DNA of 64,000 nucleotides, from contig NZ_JAHLOS010000004.1 of assembly GCF_018917525.1 (NCBI RefSeq), positions 124,001 to 188,000 on the forward strand, read 5' to 3'. The notes beneath the pieces were generated by a model. That model was not told the origin of the DNA, did no database searches, and saw nothing but the letters and a program-made list of their open reading frames with translations. Source of the stretch: Enterococcus raffinosus (lineage in GTDB: Bacteria > Bacillota > Bacilli > Lactobacillales > Enterococcaceae). Of this stretch, positions 45,492-55,935 are shown one piece after another. Within the stretch, counting starts at the first letter, position 1, and every line of letters starts with the position of its first letter. The translations under genes and the position numbers were made by a program.

Positions 45492-46277
45492 ATGTCTACT
45501 GTGGCTGAACAACCTATTGTCGGAAATGTCCATTCAATTGAAAGCTTCGGATCAGTTGACGGACCTGGTGTACGCTTTATCGTCTTCATGCAGGGCTGCC
45601 GGATGCGTTGCCAATTTTGTCATAATCCAGACACATGGAAAATCAATGATCCAAAGGCTAAGAAAAGAACGGCGGATGATTTATTAAAGGAAGCCTTGAA
45701 CTACCGCAGCTACTGGGGGAAAAAAGGCGGAATCACTGTGAGTGGCGGCGAACCGCTGCTGCAAATTGATTTTTTAATTGATCTGTTTAAAAAAGCGAAA
45801 GCAATGGGGATTAATACGACTTTAGATAGCTGTGGGAAACCCTTTACTTTTGAAGAACCGTTTTTCTCTAAATTTGAAGAATTGATGCAATATACTGATT
45901 TGATTTTATTTGATATCAAACAGATTGACAATCAAAAACATAAAGAATTAACCGGTCATAATAACGATAACATCCTAGAGATGGCAAAATACCTTTCAGA
46001 TATCAATAAGCCTGTTTGGATTCGTCACGTACTTGTTCCTTTTAGAAGTGACTACGACGAATTTCTCATTCGATTAGATACCTTTATCAAAAGCTTGAAC
46101 AACGTCGATAAAGTTGAGATTTTACCTTATCACACGATGGGAAAATATAAGTGGGAAGAAATGGGATTGAAGTATCCATTAGACGGTATTGAACCGCCAA
46201 CGGATGACCGCGTGGAAAATGCAAAAAAATTGCTGCATACAGAAGATTATAAAGGCTATTTGAAACGTAAAAATTAA
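45492..46277 (+). CDS. pflA: Pyruvate formate-lyase activating enzyme
   Basis: 261 aa. Radical-SAM enzyme that installs the glycyl radical on PflB. The cluster motif is GCRMRCQFCHNPDTW (CxxxCxxC); the SAM-binding SGGEPLLQ follows. AGAGGGGG precedes the ATG. Ends at a strong terminator. Confidence 0.98.
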   Translation: MSTVAEQPIVGNVHSIESFGSVDGPGVRFIVFMQGCRMRCQFCHNPDTWKINDPKAKKRTADDLLKEALNYRSYWGKKGGITVSGGEPLLQIDFLIDLFKKAKAMGINTTLDSCGKPFTFEEPFFSKFEELMQYTDLILFDIKQIDNQKHKELTGHNNDNILEMAKYLSDINKPVWIRHVLVPFRSDYDEFLIRLDTFIKSLNNVDKVEILPYHTMGKYKWEEMGLKYPLDGIEPPTDDRVENAKKLLHTEDYKGYLKRKN

Positions 46278-46283
46278 AAATCG

Positions 46284-46316
46284 AAAGATCAGGCCAAAAA
46301 AGGTCTGATCTTTTTT
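46284..46316 (+). terminator. pflA terminator
   Basis: AAAGATCAGGCC/GGTCTGATCTTT with TTTTT tail. Confidence 0.97.
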
Positions 46317-46369
46317 ATAGAAAAATATGAAATAGCTGGTAAATATGAATGAAAATAAGCAGCAGGTTG

Positions 46370-46397
46370 TTGCTCTTTTGCTTTTTTTTGATATGAT
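46370..46397 (+). promoter_or_regulatory. ppaC promoter
   Basis: TTGCTC (46370-46375), 16-bp spacer, TATGAT (46392-46397) with TG extension. Confidence 0.65.
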
Positions 46398-46430
46398 AAA
46401 GAAGAACTTATTTAAAGGAGCGATTCAACT

Positions 46431-47360
46431 ATGGGAAAAGTTTTAATTTTTGGACATCAAAATCCAGATACAGATGCGATCGGAGCAGCGATTGCCTATG
46501 CGAACTTGCAAAAAGAACTAGGTGTGGATGCGGAAGCAGTTGCGCTAGGAACACCAAATGAAGAAACGCAATTTGCTTTGGACCACTTTGGTTTGACAGC
46601 TCCACGAGTGGTGGAAAAAGTCGCCGCTGAAACAAATGAGGTTATGCTAGTCGATCATAATGAATTCCAACAAAGCGTTAGTGATATTGAAGATTTAACT
46701 GTTTTGGCTGTGGTGGATCATCACCGGATTGCAAACTTCCAAACGGCTAATCCACTGTACTATCGCGCCGAACCAGTAGGCTGTACCTCAACTATCGTAT
46801 TGAAGCTTTATAAAGAAAACAATATTGCAGTACCAGCGAAAATTGCAGGTATGATGCTTTCGGCAATCGTATCCGACACATTGTTATTCAAATCTCCAAC
46901 ATGTACGCAAGAAGATATCGATGCAGCAAATGAACTAGCTGAAATTGCTCGTGTAGACTTAAACAGCTACGGCTTAGATTTATTAAAAGCAGGAACGAAT
47001 TTAAGCACGAAATCTGAAGCAGAATTATTGGATTTAGATGCGAAGTCATTCCCAATGGCTGATAAAACAGTCCGGATTGCTCAAGTCAATACGGTTGATT
47101 TAGATGAAGTATTTGCTCGTCAAGATGCATTACGCGACGCGATGTTAGATGAAAATGTTAAAAACGGCTATGATCTATTCTTATTACTGGTTACGAACGT
47201 CCTAAATTCTGATTCAGAATTATTAGTAGCTGGTGAACCACGAGAAATGGTCACAGAAGCATTTAAGGTAAAACTAGAAAATGACCGTGCCTTCTTGCCA
47301 GGAGTGGTTTCACGTAAGAAACAAATCGTGCCTCAATTAACAGAAGCATTTGAAAAATAA
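46431..47360 (+). CDS. ppaC: Manganese-dependent inorganic pyrophosphatase
   Basis: 309 aa. Family II DHH pyrophosphatase. Metal-binding motifs [35 protein letters not shown] and the C-terminal [10 protein letters not shown] (substrate-binding Ser-Arg-Lys) are complete. No CBS/DRTGG regulatory insert, so the unregulated form. Own promoter and terminator. Confidence 0.98.
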   Translation: MGKVLIFGHQNPDTDAIGAAIAYANLQKELGVDAEAVALGTPNEETQFALDHFGLTAPRVVEKVAAETNEVMLVDHNEFQQSVSDIEDLTVLAVVDHHRIANFQTANPLYYRAEPVGCTSTIVLKLYKENNIAVPAKIAGMMLSAIVSDTLLFKSPTCTQEDIDAANELAEIARVDLNSYGLDLLKAGTNLSTKSEAELLDLDAKSFPMADKTVRIAQVNTVDLDEVFARQDALRDAMLDENVKNGYDLFLLLVTNVLNSDSELLVAGEPREMVTEAFKVKLENDRAFLPGVVSRKKQIVPQLTEAFEK

Positions 47361-47371
47361 TTTAAATTTAT

Positions 47372-47404
47372 AAAAAAGTGGACTTTCAACGGTCCACTTT
47401 TTTG
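47372..47404 (+). terminator. ppaC terminator
   Basis: AAAAAAGTGGAC/GTCCACTTTTTT with an 8-nt loop. Confidence 0.97.
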
Positions 47405-47430
47405 TGGAAATTTTTGATTAGGATTATAAT
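47402..47430 (+). promoter_or_regulatory. Promoter for the DUF1803-like gene
   Basis: TTGTGG (47402-47407), 17-bp spacer, TATAAT (47425-47430). It shows that the in-frame starts at 47378 and 47429 are not used. Confidence 0.65.
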
Positions 47431-47503
47431 GCGATTGGATCATGAGATCGTTAAGATTCAATTGAATGTAAACTTATTCCTTCCATTAAGAAAGAAGGCT
47501 ATT

Positions 47504-48304
47504 ATGGAACTATTTACTAGCGACAAAAAGAGTCAAATTAAACTGAATGGTCCTGAATTCCAAAAATTATTGAGCTATTTTCAAGGGGTGAAGGAACCAG
47601 TCATATTAAGGGAGGTTCGGAAAAATTTTCCGAATCAGAAACATCTAGATAAGAACTTAGATTTTTTGATTGGTCAAGGGTTTGTTTCTCGTCATGAGCG
47701 TCGTTACGAACTTAGTTTATCGGTTATGAAGGACTATCCTACAAGCGAGCTCGTGGCGCATTTTTTACAAAAGACAGGTAAAGAGTATTCAGCAGAAGAT
47801 TTGCTGGTTTGGTTGAGTGAAGACCTGTGGGACCATGGATTAGAGAGAACGATAGCGGTTGATTTCCCGTTACCCACACGCTATTGTTTAGAAAGTGATC
47901 AGTTTCGTTTAGTCTCGATCAATCCAAGTCAAGAATTGCCGGAGACACTGCCAAATTATTTTGAGAATAGTGATAAGCCAGATTTGTTTCCTAACTTAGC
48001 TGGTTTGATCGGCGATGTTAATCCAGAGTTTTTTACGAATCAGATCAATCTTATTCTCGAACGAGTGATGTCAGGAAAAGCCCCTCGGCGAGAAACAATC
48101 TTCTTAAAAAGTTTGATAGATAGCGGAGTCATTGCGGAACGACCAGAATGGCATGTATCTATCTCATTATATGAAGAAGATTTTTCACTCGATCCGATTC
48201 AAGAGCTGGATCGTGATGCAGTATTCTTTTTCAGCCGACAATTGGCAGAGCGATTATTAGATAAACAAGAAAGTTTTACGTATTTAATGAAGAAGAAGGC
48301 ATAA
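47504..48304 (+). CDS. DUF1803-like protein of unknown function
   Basis: 266 aa from ATG 47504 (AAGAAGG upstream). The first 70 residues (KLNGPEFQKLLSYFQGVKEP, QGFVSRHERRYELSL) look like a winged-helix-type domain; streptococci carry a DUF1803 protein beside ppaC, which supports this call. The remaining 190 residues are soluble and unrecognised. Whether it binds DNA is not known. The hydrolase gene follows after 3 nt. Confidence 0.6.
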   Translation: MELFTSDKKSQIKLNGPEFQKLLSYFQGVKEPVILREVRKNFPNQKHLDKNLDFLIGQGFVSRHERRYELSLSVMKDYPTSELVAHFLQKTGKEYSAEDLLVWLSEDLWDHGLERTIAVDFPLPTRYCLESDQFRLVSINPSQELPETLPNYFENSDKPDLFPNLAGLIGDVNPEFFTNQINLILERVMSGKAPRRETIFLKSLIDSGVIAERPEWHVSISLYEEDFSLDPIQELDRDAVFFFSRQLAERLLDKQESFTYLMKKKA

Positions 48305-48307
48305 AAA

Positions 48308-49171
48308 ATGCAAAGAATTATCAAGGCGATTATTCTGATTATCAGCTTCTTGCTGGTTTTTGCAGGTGTATATTACGCAAAAGTTCGCTATTTTGGACCT
48401 GGAACATTAGCAAAACAAAAATCAGTTCACTATTCGAACGTTCCCACAGTATTTATCCATGGTTATGAAGGAAATTCTTTTTCTTTCGGGCCCTTGCTTC
48501 GTCGCTTAGAAAGAGAAGATGTGGCTAAACGAGAAATGACCATTGTTGTTCAGGCAGATGGCAAGCTAACAGTCGAAGGTAAGTTAAAAAATACCAACGA
48601 TAACCCAACGATTATGGTCCTTTTTGCTAAAGATGTGACAGATGAAATCACACAAAGTAAATGGATTGATAAGGTGATGCGCTATTTGTATAAACAAAAG
48701 GTTTATCGCGTTAATTTGGTCAGTCATTCAATGGGAGGCGTTTCATCGCTGCGCTATTTATTGGAATATGCCGGCGATCAAACACCGATAACAGAACGCT
48801 TCGTTACGATCGCAGCCCCCTTTAATGATCTGGAAATCGCCGAAGATACGGAAGAGATTTTTGCTTATGAGTTAACAGAAAAAGGTCCTAGTGGTGAAAC
48901 CCCCATTTATCAATATTTTGATCAAGCGATGGGAAAACTGCCCAAAGAGTTGCGTGTTCTTGATGTTGCTGGAGATTTAAAAGATGGTACCGAAAGCGAT
49001 GGGTCTGTTTCGACCCATAGTGCCTTCGCGCTTCGTCTGCTATTTCAGAAGCACGCCAAGAGTTATCAGGAATTCACGGTTACCGGAAAAAGCGGTGGAC
49101 ACTCAGCTATTACGAAGAGTGCTGAGCTAGAGAAAAAAATAATAGATTTTATTTGGAAAAAAGCAGCTTGA
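48308..49171 (+). CDS. Membrane-anchored alpha/beta hydrolase (DUF915 type)
   Basis: 287 aa. An N-terminal membrane segment (5-25) serves as signal or anchor. FIHGYEGNSFSF gives the oxyanion loop, LVSHSMGGVSSLRY the nucleophile Ser elbow, and SGGHSAITKS the catalytic His. Probably acts outside the cell on an ester or lipid; substrate unknown. It is transcribed with the DUF1803-like gene. Confidence 0.85.
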   Translation: MQRIIKAIILIISFLLVFAGVYYAKVRYFGPGTLAKQKSVHYSNVPTVFIHGYEGNSFSFGPLLRRLEREDVAKREMTIVVQADGKLTVEGKLKNTNDNPTIMVLFAKDVTDEITQSKWIDKVMRYLYKQKVYRVNLVSHSMGGVSSLRYLLEYAGDQTPITERFVTIAAPFNDLEIAEDTEEIFAYELTEKGPSGETPIYQYFDQAMGKLPKELRVLDVAGDLKDGTESDGSVSTHSAFALRLLFQKHAKSYQEFTVTGKSGGHSAITKSAELEKKIIDFIWKKAA

Positions 49172-49197
49172 GGCTAAAGCTTCAAGCTGCTTTTTTG
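49158..49197. terminator. Bidirectional terminator overlapping both stop regions
   Basis: AAAAAAGCAGCTTGA/TTCAAGCTGCTTTTTT. The hydrolase stop codon is inside the left arm and the UPF0316 gene ends inside the right part. Confidence 0.95.
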
Positions 49198-49731
49198 TCG
49201 TTTTCGAACTTTCTTGGTCCAGAACCCACCAGAAATGTATTTCGGCTCATAAGAGATAATGAATGCTCGGGCTTCAATCTCTTTAATTAGCGCGTAGAGT
49301 GTTCGCTCTGTTTTACGGGGAGAGAGAATCTCCAAAATCATGCGTCCGCCTTCCAACCCTTCACCGTAAGATTGTGTCACACCATACCCGTTCTCCCGTA
49401 AGATGCGAGGTAAACTGGTCTCTTGATCAGTATTTGTTGGCAAAATAACTGTGACCATGATATACCCTAGCGCTAACTTGTCTTCAATTTTTATTCCCAC
49501 ACTAATACCGATCGCATAACCTAACGCATAGGTTAGTAAATTAATAGGGTTATCCAAGCGATCTAAAACCATCGAAAGACCCAGAATATAAATGGTAATC
49601 TCAACCATGCTCATTAATGGGGCTAAAATACGGTAGCCTTTCATCGTCAGCATAAAGCGCAGTGTATTCAAAGTGACATAAGCGAAATTGATAAAAAATA
49701 TCATTATTAGCATTTTTATGTCGATCATCAT
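49174..49731 (-). CDS. UPF0316 membrane protein (DUF5698 plus DUF2179)
   Basis: 185 aa, or 184 if the second ATG (49728) is used; GGAGG lies 4 or 7 nt before them. Three membrane segments fill residues 5-85 (MLIMIFFINFAYVTLNTLRF; MSMVEITIYILGLSMVLDRL), followed by a small DUF2179-like cytoplasmic domain (MVTVILPTNTDQETSLPRIL). Function unknown. It stands divergent to the glycogen operon, separated by 419 nt. Confidence 0.88.
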   Translation of the reverse strand: MMIDIKMLIMIFFINFAYVTLNTLRFMLTMKGYRILAPLMSMVEITIYILGLSMVLDRLDNPINLLTYALGYAIGISVGIKIEDKLALGYIMVTVILPTNTDQETSLPRILRENGYGVTQSYGEGLEGGRMILEILSPRKTERTLYALIKEIEARAFIISYEPKYISGGFWTKKVRKRQKSSLKL

Positions 49732-49968
49732 AAAACCTCCATTGTTGTATAAAGTTCTTATTTAATAAGGGAATTGTGCTTGATTTGTTCCATATGAACT
49801 AGCCTAACGATTATTTTGTCAAAAGGCAAATAGAAGGAAGTTAAGATAGAAGAATTGCTTTAATATTTGTCAAAAAAACAGATATTAGAAATAATAATTG
49901 TTATTTATTGGAGAAAAACAGATTTATTTAAAAGAATTGAAAATTTTATCTTCTATTTTAAATCTTAT

Positions 49969-50100
49969 TATAATATAATGTTAGGTAGAGGGATTTAATA
50001 ATGTAACGGACGATCTACAAGACGTATAATTCGTTATTTATTAAGGCCCCGTGTTATTATAATAAAACGAGCAACGTTTTTATTATTAAATTTTACACAT
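49969..50100 (+). promoter_or_regulatory. glg operon promoter and structured leader
   Basis: Two overlapping TATAAT boxes (49969-49974, 49974-49979) with no good -35. Within the leader, AATAAAACG-AGCAA-CGTTTTTATT (50061-50084), extended by GTGT...ACAC, forms a large hairpin with a T-rich right arm that could act as an attenuator. The remaining upstream gap (49732-49968) is AT-rich without a gene. Confidence 0.5.
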
Positions 50101-50150
50101 CAAAATGTAATATAAGGACGCTTTGCCGTTCGTTCAAAAAGGTGGTTCTC

Positions 50151-52049
50151 ATGAAAAATAAAAAAGAAGATGGAATGCAGCAAATGGTTGATGCTAAAAG
50201 AACATTTTTGTCTGGAGAAAATTTTTATGCGCAACACTTACTTGGTGCTCACCAAGAGAAAGATGGCTATGTTTTTCGAGTATGGGCACCGAACGCACTC
50301 GCAGTTTTTCTAGTTGGTGATTTTAATGGCTGGCAAGATCAGGCGATGGAAAAAGATGAGGCAAGCGGAATTTGGCAAATTTATACGGAAGATGCAAATG
50401 AAGGGGAACTTTACAAATTTAAAGTTCGTCAAGCGGATGGTCGCGAAATTCTAAAAATTGATCCTTTTGCGGTTCGATTTGAAAAAAGACCTGGAGATGC
50501 TGCGGAATTGTACAATTTCCCTGAGAAAAAGTGGAAAGACGGCTTATGGCGCGGACGGAGTAAACGTTCAAATGCGTTCAAACGTCCATTGAACATTTAT
50601 GAAATGCACGCAAGTTCATGGAAACATCATGAAGATGGAACACCTTACAGCTTTGCGGATTTGAAAGAAGAGCTTGTTCCTTACCTCGTTAAAATGAATT
50701 ACACCCACGTTGAGTTTATGCCGTTAATGGAGCATCCATTAGGGCGCTCATGGGGGTATCAACTGATCGGCTATTTTGCCTTAAGTTCGTATTATGGCAC
50801 ACCGGAAGAGTTTCAAGATTTTGTTGAAGCTTGTCATTTGAATAATATCGGTGTATTTGTCGATTGGGTACCAGGTCACTATTGTATCAATGATGATACG
50901 TTGCCATATTATGATGGCACCCCGCAGTTTGAATATACAGACCCTGATCGGGCGAAAAACAATCGCTGGGGATCAATTAATTTTGACTTAGGCAAACCAC
51001 AGGTGCAAAGCTTCCTGATTTCAAGTGCGATGTTTTGGATTGAGATGTTTCATATTGACGGTATTCGCGTAGATGCTGTTTCCAGCATGATCTATCGGGA
51101 TTATGATGACGGTCCCTGGACGCCAAATCATGAAGGCGGAAATCGAAATTTTGAAGGCTATTATTTCTTACAAAAGCTGAATGCTGTCATCAAACTGGCA
51201 CATCCAAATGTTTTGATGATCGCCGAGGAGAGCTCTTCTGAAACGCCGATAACGGGGATGATCGAAACCGGTTCATTAGGCTTTGACTTCAAGTGGAATA
51301 TGGGCTGGATGAATGATGTCCTGCGTTTTTATGAGATGGACCCGGTTTTTCGTAAAGACAATTTCAATTTGATCACTTTTTCGTTCATGTACATGATGCA
51401 GGAAAATTTCATTTTACCACTATCTCATGATGAGGTCGTACATGGTAAAAAGAGCTTGATGCATAAAATGTGGGGCGATCGTTACAAACAATTTGCGCAG
51501 CTGAGAAACTTGTACACCTATTTCATGGTACACCCCGGGAAAAAATTATTATTCATGGGGAGTGAATGGGGACAATTCTTAGAGTGGAAATTTGATGAAG
51601 GTCTAGAATGGACTGATTTAAATGATTCTTTAAATCAGTCCATGCAACATTTTACCGCAGAGCTGAATACTTTTTATAAAGAACAGGCTGCTTTATGGGA
51701 GCTAGAGGACTCATACGATACGATCGAGATTATTGATGCAGATAATACTAGCGAATCAGTCTTAACCTTCATGCGTAAAGGGAAAAGAAAAAAAGATTTC
51801 TTAATTATCGTTCTAAATATGACACCGATCGAACGTCGCGAATTTCATATTGGCGTTCCGTATCCGGGAACATATAAAGAAGTTTGGAATACTGAAATGA
51901 AAGAATTTGGTGGGACTTGGACAAAACATAATGAGGATTGTCAAAGTGAACCAATCAAATTTAAGGAGTACGGTCAGTTGATCAAGACGACTGTCCCAGC
52001 TCTGGGCGCCATTATTTTAAAACCAGAGTCAGTCAACACACGCAAGTAA
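50151..52049 (+). CDS. glgB: 1,4-alpha-glucan branching enzyme
   Basis: 632 aa from ATG 50151 (AAAGGTGG upstream). Introduces alpha-1,6 branches into glycogen. N-terminal CBM48 domain ([20 protein letters not shown]), GH13 barrel with nucleophile in [11 protein letters not shown], acid Glu in MIAEESSS and [12 protein letters not shown], and a C-terminal beta domain. First gene of glgB-C-D-A-P-GH13, an order known from glycogen-producing lactobacilli. Confidence 0.97.
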   Translation: MKNKKEDGMQQMVDAKRTFLSGENFYAQHLLGAHQEKDGYVFRVWAPNALAVFLVGDFNGWQDQAMEKDEASGIWQIYTEDANEGELYKFKVRQADGREILKIDPFAVRFEKRPGDAAELYNFPEKKWKDGLWRGRSKRSNAFKRPLNIYEMHASSWKHHEDGTPYSFADLKEELVPYLVKMNYTHVEFMPLMEHPLGRSWGYQLIGYFALSSYYGTPEEFQDFVEACHLNNIGVFVDWVPGHYCINDDTLPYYDGTPQFEYTDPDRAKNNRWGSINFDLGKPQVQSFLISSAMFWIEMFHIDGIRVDAVSSMIYRDYDDGPWTPNHEGGNRNFEGYYFLQKLNAVIKLAHPNVLMIAEESSSETPITGMIETGSLGFDFKWNMGWMNDVLRFYEMDPVFRKDNFNLITFSFMYMMQENFILPLSHDEVVHGKKSLMHKMWGDRYKQFAQLRNLYTYFMVHPGKKLLFMGSEWGQFLEWKFDEGLEWTDLNDSLNQSMQHFTAELNTFYKEQAALWELEDSYDTIEIIDADNTSESVLTFMRKGKRKKDFLIIVLNMTPIERREFHIGVPYPGTYKEVWNTEMKEFGGTWTKHNEDCQSEPIKFKEYGQLIKTTVPALGAIILKPESVNTRK

Positions 52050-52055
52050 TAGAGG

Positions 52056-52094
52056 GGAGGTCGATGAAGGAAAGTCCTTCATCAAACAAAAATG
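52056..52094 (+). promoter_or_regulatory. glgC ribosome site separated from its start by a perfect hairpin
   Basis: GGAGG (52056-52060) is 31 nt before ATG 52092. Between them GATGAAGGA (52063-52071) and TCCTTCATC (52075-52083) form a 9-bp hairpin. Folded out, the spacing becomes 10 nt. Confidence 0.6.
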
Positions 52095-53237
52095 AAAACA
52101 GAAATTTTAGCAATGATTTTAGCCGGCGGGAAAGGTTCTCGTCTCGGCAAACTTACACAAAAAATTGCAAAACCTGCAGTCCCTTTTGGCGGTCGCTATC
52201 GGATTATTGATTTTACACTAAGTAATTGTATCAATTCAGGTATCAATAATGTTGGGGTTGTTACGCAGTATCAGCCATTGGCATTGAATAATCATATTGG
52301 AAATGGCTCGAGCTGGGGCTTTGATGGTCTTAATTCGGGTGTTACAATTTTACAACCGTATTCTAGCAATGATGGCAGTAAGTGGTTTGAAGGAACAGCT
52401 CATGCAATCTATCAAAATATGGATTATATCGATCAGATGGACCCGCAATATGTTTTAGTCTTATCCGGTGACCATATTTACAAAATGGATTACGAAGCGA
52501 TGCTAGAGGATCATAAAGCGAATAACGCTTCATTGACTGTCGCAGTAATCGAAGTACCAATTGAAGAGGCTTCACGATTTGGAATCATGAATACGGATGA
52601 GAATGATCGGATTATTGAGTTTGAAGAAAAACCAGAAGAGCCAAAAAGCAATCTCGCTTCCATGGGGATTTATATCTTCAACTGGAGCCGTCTGCGCAGC
52701 GTGCTGTTAAACAGCTATAAAAAAGATGACCAAATGCTGGATTTCGGAAAACACGTAATTCCGGCTTATCTGGAAAGTGGCGAGAATGTTTTTGCCTATC
52801 GTTTTGATGGGTATTGGAAAGACGTAGGTACGATCGATTCACTTTGGGAAGCGAGCATGGAGTTCATCGATCCAGAACATAGTCTGAATATTCGTGATAA
52901 AAATTGGCGGATTTTAGCAAAGAACACGATCTCACCACCTCATTTCTTGACAGAACATGCGGATGTGAAAGATTCTCTGGTGGTTGACGGTTGTTATGTG
53001 GCTGGTGAAGTACAACACAGTATTTTATCGGATGACGTGCAGGTCAAAGAAGGCGCCAAAGTTGTCGATAGTGTTATTATGCCTGGCGCTACGATTGGTA
53101 AAAATGTACAAATCACTAAAGCGATTATCGGTGAAAATGCGATTATTGGCGATGATGCCGTAGTTGATGGTTCAGAGGAAATTGCCGTAGTGGGTTATTC
53201 AGAAGTGATTGGAGTGTTGACAAGTGAGAGCGAATAA
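52092..53237 (+). CDS. glgC: Glucose-1-phosphate adenylyltransferase, catalytic subunit
   Basis: 381 aa. Makes ADP-glucose from glucose-1-phosphate and [23 protein letters not shown] is the nucleotide-binding start; [11 protein letters not shown] and [15 protein letters not shown] hold the catalytic Asp; [17 protein letters not shown] binds glucose-1-phosphate. The C-terminal left-handed beta-helix follows. It should partner GlgD, encoded next. Confidence 0.97.
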   Translation: MKTEILAMILAGGKGSRLGKLTQKIAKPAVPFGGRYRIIDFTLSNCINSGINNVGVVTQYQPLALNNHIGNGSSWGFDGLNSGVTILQPYSSNDGSKWFEGTAHAIYQNMDYIDQMDPQYVLVLSGDHIYKMDYEAMLEDHKANNASLTVAVIEVPIEEASRFGIMNTDENDRIIEFEEKPEEPKSNLASMGIYIFNWSRLRSVLLNSYKKDDQMLDFGKHVIPAYLESGENVFAYRFDGYWKDVGTIDSLWEASMEFIDPEHSLNIRDKNWRILAKNTISPPHFLTEHADVKDSLVVDGCYVAGEVQHSILSDDVQVKEGAKVVDSVIMPGATIGKNVQITKAIIGENAIIGDDAVVDGSEEIAVVGYSEVIGVLTSESE

Positions 53238-53238
53238 A

Positions 53239-54372
53239 ATGTGTGCCATTTTGGGCAATGTGTATGAATGTCCAGAATTATTACCTTTAACTGAAAAAAG
53301 ACCATTGGCAACCTTGCCTTTTGATTGTAAATATCGTCTAATTGACTTTAATTTGTCGAACGCCATCAACGCGAATATCAAGTCTGTCTATATGGTGTTC
53401 AATCAAGGAACCACCAAGTCCGTTTTTGACCATATCGGCGGCGGGCGCGAATGGCATTTGGACAGTGTCGATAGTCGTTACTTTATTCATTTCTATCAAG
53501 ATTTCTTGAAGAAAAAAGCCGAAGGACGTCCTTATTTTGAATCAGTGATCGATTATCTGAATAAATCAAAATCGGAATATACCGTTTTTATGGGCAATCG
53601 TATGCTTTACAACATTGATTTGGAATCTGTTTTAAAAATTCATCTGCAAAATGAGAGTACAATGACGGTTGTTTATAAGAAAATGCCTAAGAATCAAATC
53701 TATCGTCAAGATGAAATTATTGAAGCAGACGAACATGGTATTGTACAAGGCCATCACAATTTCTTGGAAGACAAGACAGATGATGAGCTGCTGAATCTTA
53801 GTATGAAGATCTTTATCTGCCGGACAGATTGGTTGATCAACGCTTTGCAAGAAGGCCAAAACTTGGGTGGACCAGTTGCACTTGTGGATTTCTTAACATT
53901 AGCAATGGACCAAGTAAAGACATATGCTTATGAATATACAGGCTTCTTAAGTAATATTTTCGATATTAAGTCTTATTACGATGCGAACATGGCTATGCTA
54001 GATCCTAAAAAGTTTACTTCGCTGCTCTATTCTAAACAAAAAATTTATACTAAGTTGAAAAATGAAGTTGCCACCTACTACTCTCCAACTTCGGAAGTAA
54101 AAAACAGTCAGTTTGCAACAGGCTGTCTAGTAGATGGAAAGGTTCATGGATCGCTGATCGCGCGTAGTGTAATCATTGAAAAAAATGCCGAAATCGAAGA
54201 ATCCATCATCATGGCAAGCTGCACGATAAGTGAAAAGGCTTATATTAAGCATGCGATCTTAGATAAGAATGTGGTAGTTGAACCAGGTATCAAGATTATT
54301 GGATCTGCTGAACAACCAGTAGTGATTAAGAAAAATACCCATGTGTTAAGTGATGTTTACGGAGGCGAATAG
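53239..54372 (+). CDS. glgD: Glucose-1-phosphate adenylyltransferase, GlgD subunit
   Basis: 377 aa from ATG 53239, one base after the glgC stop; GTG 53224 is an alternative within glgC. GlgD resembles GlgC but lacks its catalytic motifs: the start reads MCAILGNVYECPELLPLTEK instead of AGGxGxRL, and the DxxD region reads MGNRMLYNIDLESV. It modulates the GlgC-GlgD complex in Firmicutes. Ribosome site is weak, so coupling to glgC is likely. Confidence 0.95.
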   Translation: MCAILGNVYECPELLPLTEKRPLATLPFDCKYRLIDFNLSNAINANIKSVYMVFNQGTTKSVFDHIGGGREWHLDSVDSRYFIHFYQDFLKKKAEGRPYFESVIDYLNKSKSEYTVFMGNRMLYNIDLESVLKIHLQNESTMTVVYKKMPKNQIYRQDEIIEADEHGIVQGHHNFLEDKTDDELLNLSMKIFICRTDWLINALQEGQNLGGPVALVDFLTLAMDQVKTYAYEYTGFLSNIFDIKSYYDANMAMLDPKKFTSLLYSKQKIYTKLKNEVATYYSPTSEVKNSQFATGCLVDGKVHGSLIARSVIIEKNAEIEESIIMASCTISEKAYIKHAILDKNVVVEPGIKIIGSAEQPVVIKKNTHVLSDVYGGE

Positions 54373-54374
54373 GC

Positions 54375-55802
54375 GTGAAGACATTATTTGTAGCAGCGGA
54401 ATGTGCACCCTTTTTTAAAACAGGAGGATTGGGTGATGTTGCCGGTGCTTTGCCAAAAGCATTGAAGGAAAAAGGAACCGATATCAAAGTAGTACTTCCA
54501 TTTTTCACTAAGCTGCCGCAGCGATATAAGGATCAATTACAAGACTTATTCTCTTATGATGTTTATGTTGGTTGGCGCAAACAGTATTGTGGCGTGAAGT
54601 ATCTGCAGATGAACGGGATTGATTACTACTTTTTGGATAATCTATATTACTTTGATCGTCCAGAATTGTACGGATACTTTGACGATGGGGAACGATTTGC
54701 TTTCTATCAGCAAGCAGTTATCGAATTGATGGAGAAAATTGATTTTATTCCAGATGTGATGCATTTGAATGATTATCATACCTCATTCATTCCTTGTTTA
54801 TTAAAGGAAAAATATCGTTGGATTCAGAAATTCAGCAAGATTCGAACGGTCTTAACGATTCATAATATCGAATTTCAAGGTCAGTACGACCGCGGAATTT
54901 TGTATGATCTATTTGGTATGGGCAGCGAACGTTACGATGATGGCTCTATTCGTTTTAATGACTGTGTGAACTTTATGAAGGCGGGCATTCTTTACGCTGA
55001 TCGAGTGACCACTGTTAGCCCATCCTATGCAGAGGAGATCAAAACCCCAGAGTTCGGCGCAGGCCTAGATGTGATCCTGCGAATGGAAAGCGGTAAGTTA
55101 CGTGGAATAGTGAATGGGATCGATTACGATGCTTTCGATCCTGCTACGGACCCAGCGCTTTTCGCTAACTATGATCAAAAGCACCTCGATAAAAAAATCG
55201 AAAACAAGGTCCAATTGCAAAAATATTTAGAGCTGCCAGTTCGTCCGGAGGTTCCGGTGATTGGGATCGTCAGCCGTTTAACCTATCAGAAAGGGTTCCA
55301 TTTGCTTTTGCAGGAAATGGAAAACTTGATGCAATTTGATGTGCAATTAATTCTGATTGGGACAGGCGATCCAAACTTTGAAAATCAGTTCCGTTACTTC
55401 GGTGAGAAATATCCGACTAAAACGAGCATCCAAATTGCTTTTGATGTGACCTTAGCCCAAAAAGTTTACGCAGGAGCGGATATGTTTCTGATGCCGTCAG
55501 CATTTGAACCTTGCGGGTTATCTCAGATGATTTCTATGCGCTACGGTACTTTGCCGATCGTACATGAAATCGGCGGGTTAAGAGACACTGTTGAGCCTTA
55601 TAACCCCATCACAAATGAGGGAACAGGATTTGGTTTTAATATTTATGAATCTTTCTATCTGATGAACGCGATGAAGCAGGCGATCGAACTCTACCAAAAT
55701 CATCCAGATATTTGGCGAGGGCTGATGCTTGAAGCAATGTCGCGAGATTTCAGCTGGGATGGATCAAGTGAGCAATATTTAGAACTATACAAACAAATGT
55801 AG
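54375..55802 (+). CDS. glgA: Glycogen synthase
   Basis: 475 aa from GTG 54375 with GGAGG at the end of glgD. GT5 enzyme extending glycogen from ADP-glucose. The hallmark FFKTGGLGDVAGALP binds the donor; the GT-B second domain has RLTYQKGFHLL and PSAFEPCGLSQMISMRYGT with the conserved Glu. Full family length. A terminator follows although glgP and the GH13 gene continue downstream. Confidence 0.97.
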   Translation: MKTLFVAAECAPFFKTGGLGDVAGALPKALKEKGTDIKVVLPFFTKLPQRYKDQLQDLFSYDVYVGWRKQYCGVKYLQMNGIDYYFLDNLYYFDRPELYGYFDDGERFAFYQQAVIELMEKIDFIPDVMHLNDYHTSFIPCLLKEKYRWIQKFSKIRTVLTIHNIEFQGQYDRGILYDLFGMGSERYDDGSIRFNDCVNFMKAGILYADRVTTVSPSYAEEIKTPEFGAGLDVILRMESGKLRGIVNGIDYDAFDPATDPALFANYDQKHLDKKIENKVQLQKYLELPVRPEVPVIGIVSRLTYQKGFHLLLQEMENLMQFDVQLILIGTGDPNFENQFRYFGEKYPTKTSIQIAFDVTLAQKVYAGADMFLMPSAFEPCGLSQMISMRYGTLPIVHEIGGLRDTVEPYNPITNEGTGFGFNIYESFYLMNAMKQAIELYQNHPDIWRGLMLEAMSRDFSWDGSSEQYLELYKQM

Positions 55803-55811
55803 GATTCGAAG

Positions 55812-55853
55812 AGCCAGAATCTAAGCCATTAGGCGTTGGATTTTGGCTTTTTT
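55812..55853 (+). terminator. Terminator after glgA
   Basis: AGCCAGAATC/GATTTTGGCT with inner AAGCC/GGCGT pairing and TTTTTT tail. It would reduce glgP expression relative to the synthesis genes unless glgP has its own promoter; none is obvious. Confidence 0.85.
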
Positions 55854-55935
55854 GTATCAATACTTTCTTATAAAAGGTACTATGTATGTATTAAGAAATA
55901 CACGTAATTAAAAAGTGTAGGTTGGAGATGAAAAT

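Noticed and set aside
52064-52210. Alternative ATG (52064) three bases after GGGGAGG before glgC
   Set aside because: It opens a frame of under 50 codons in the wrong phase with no resemblance to any protein; GlgC starts at 52092.
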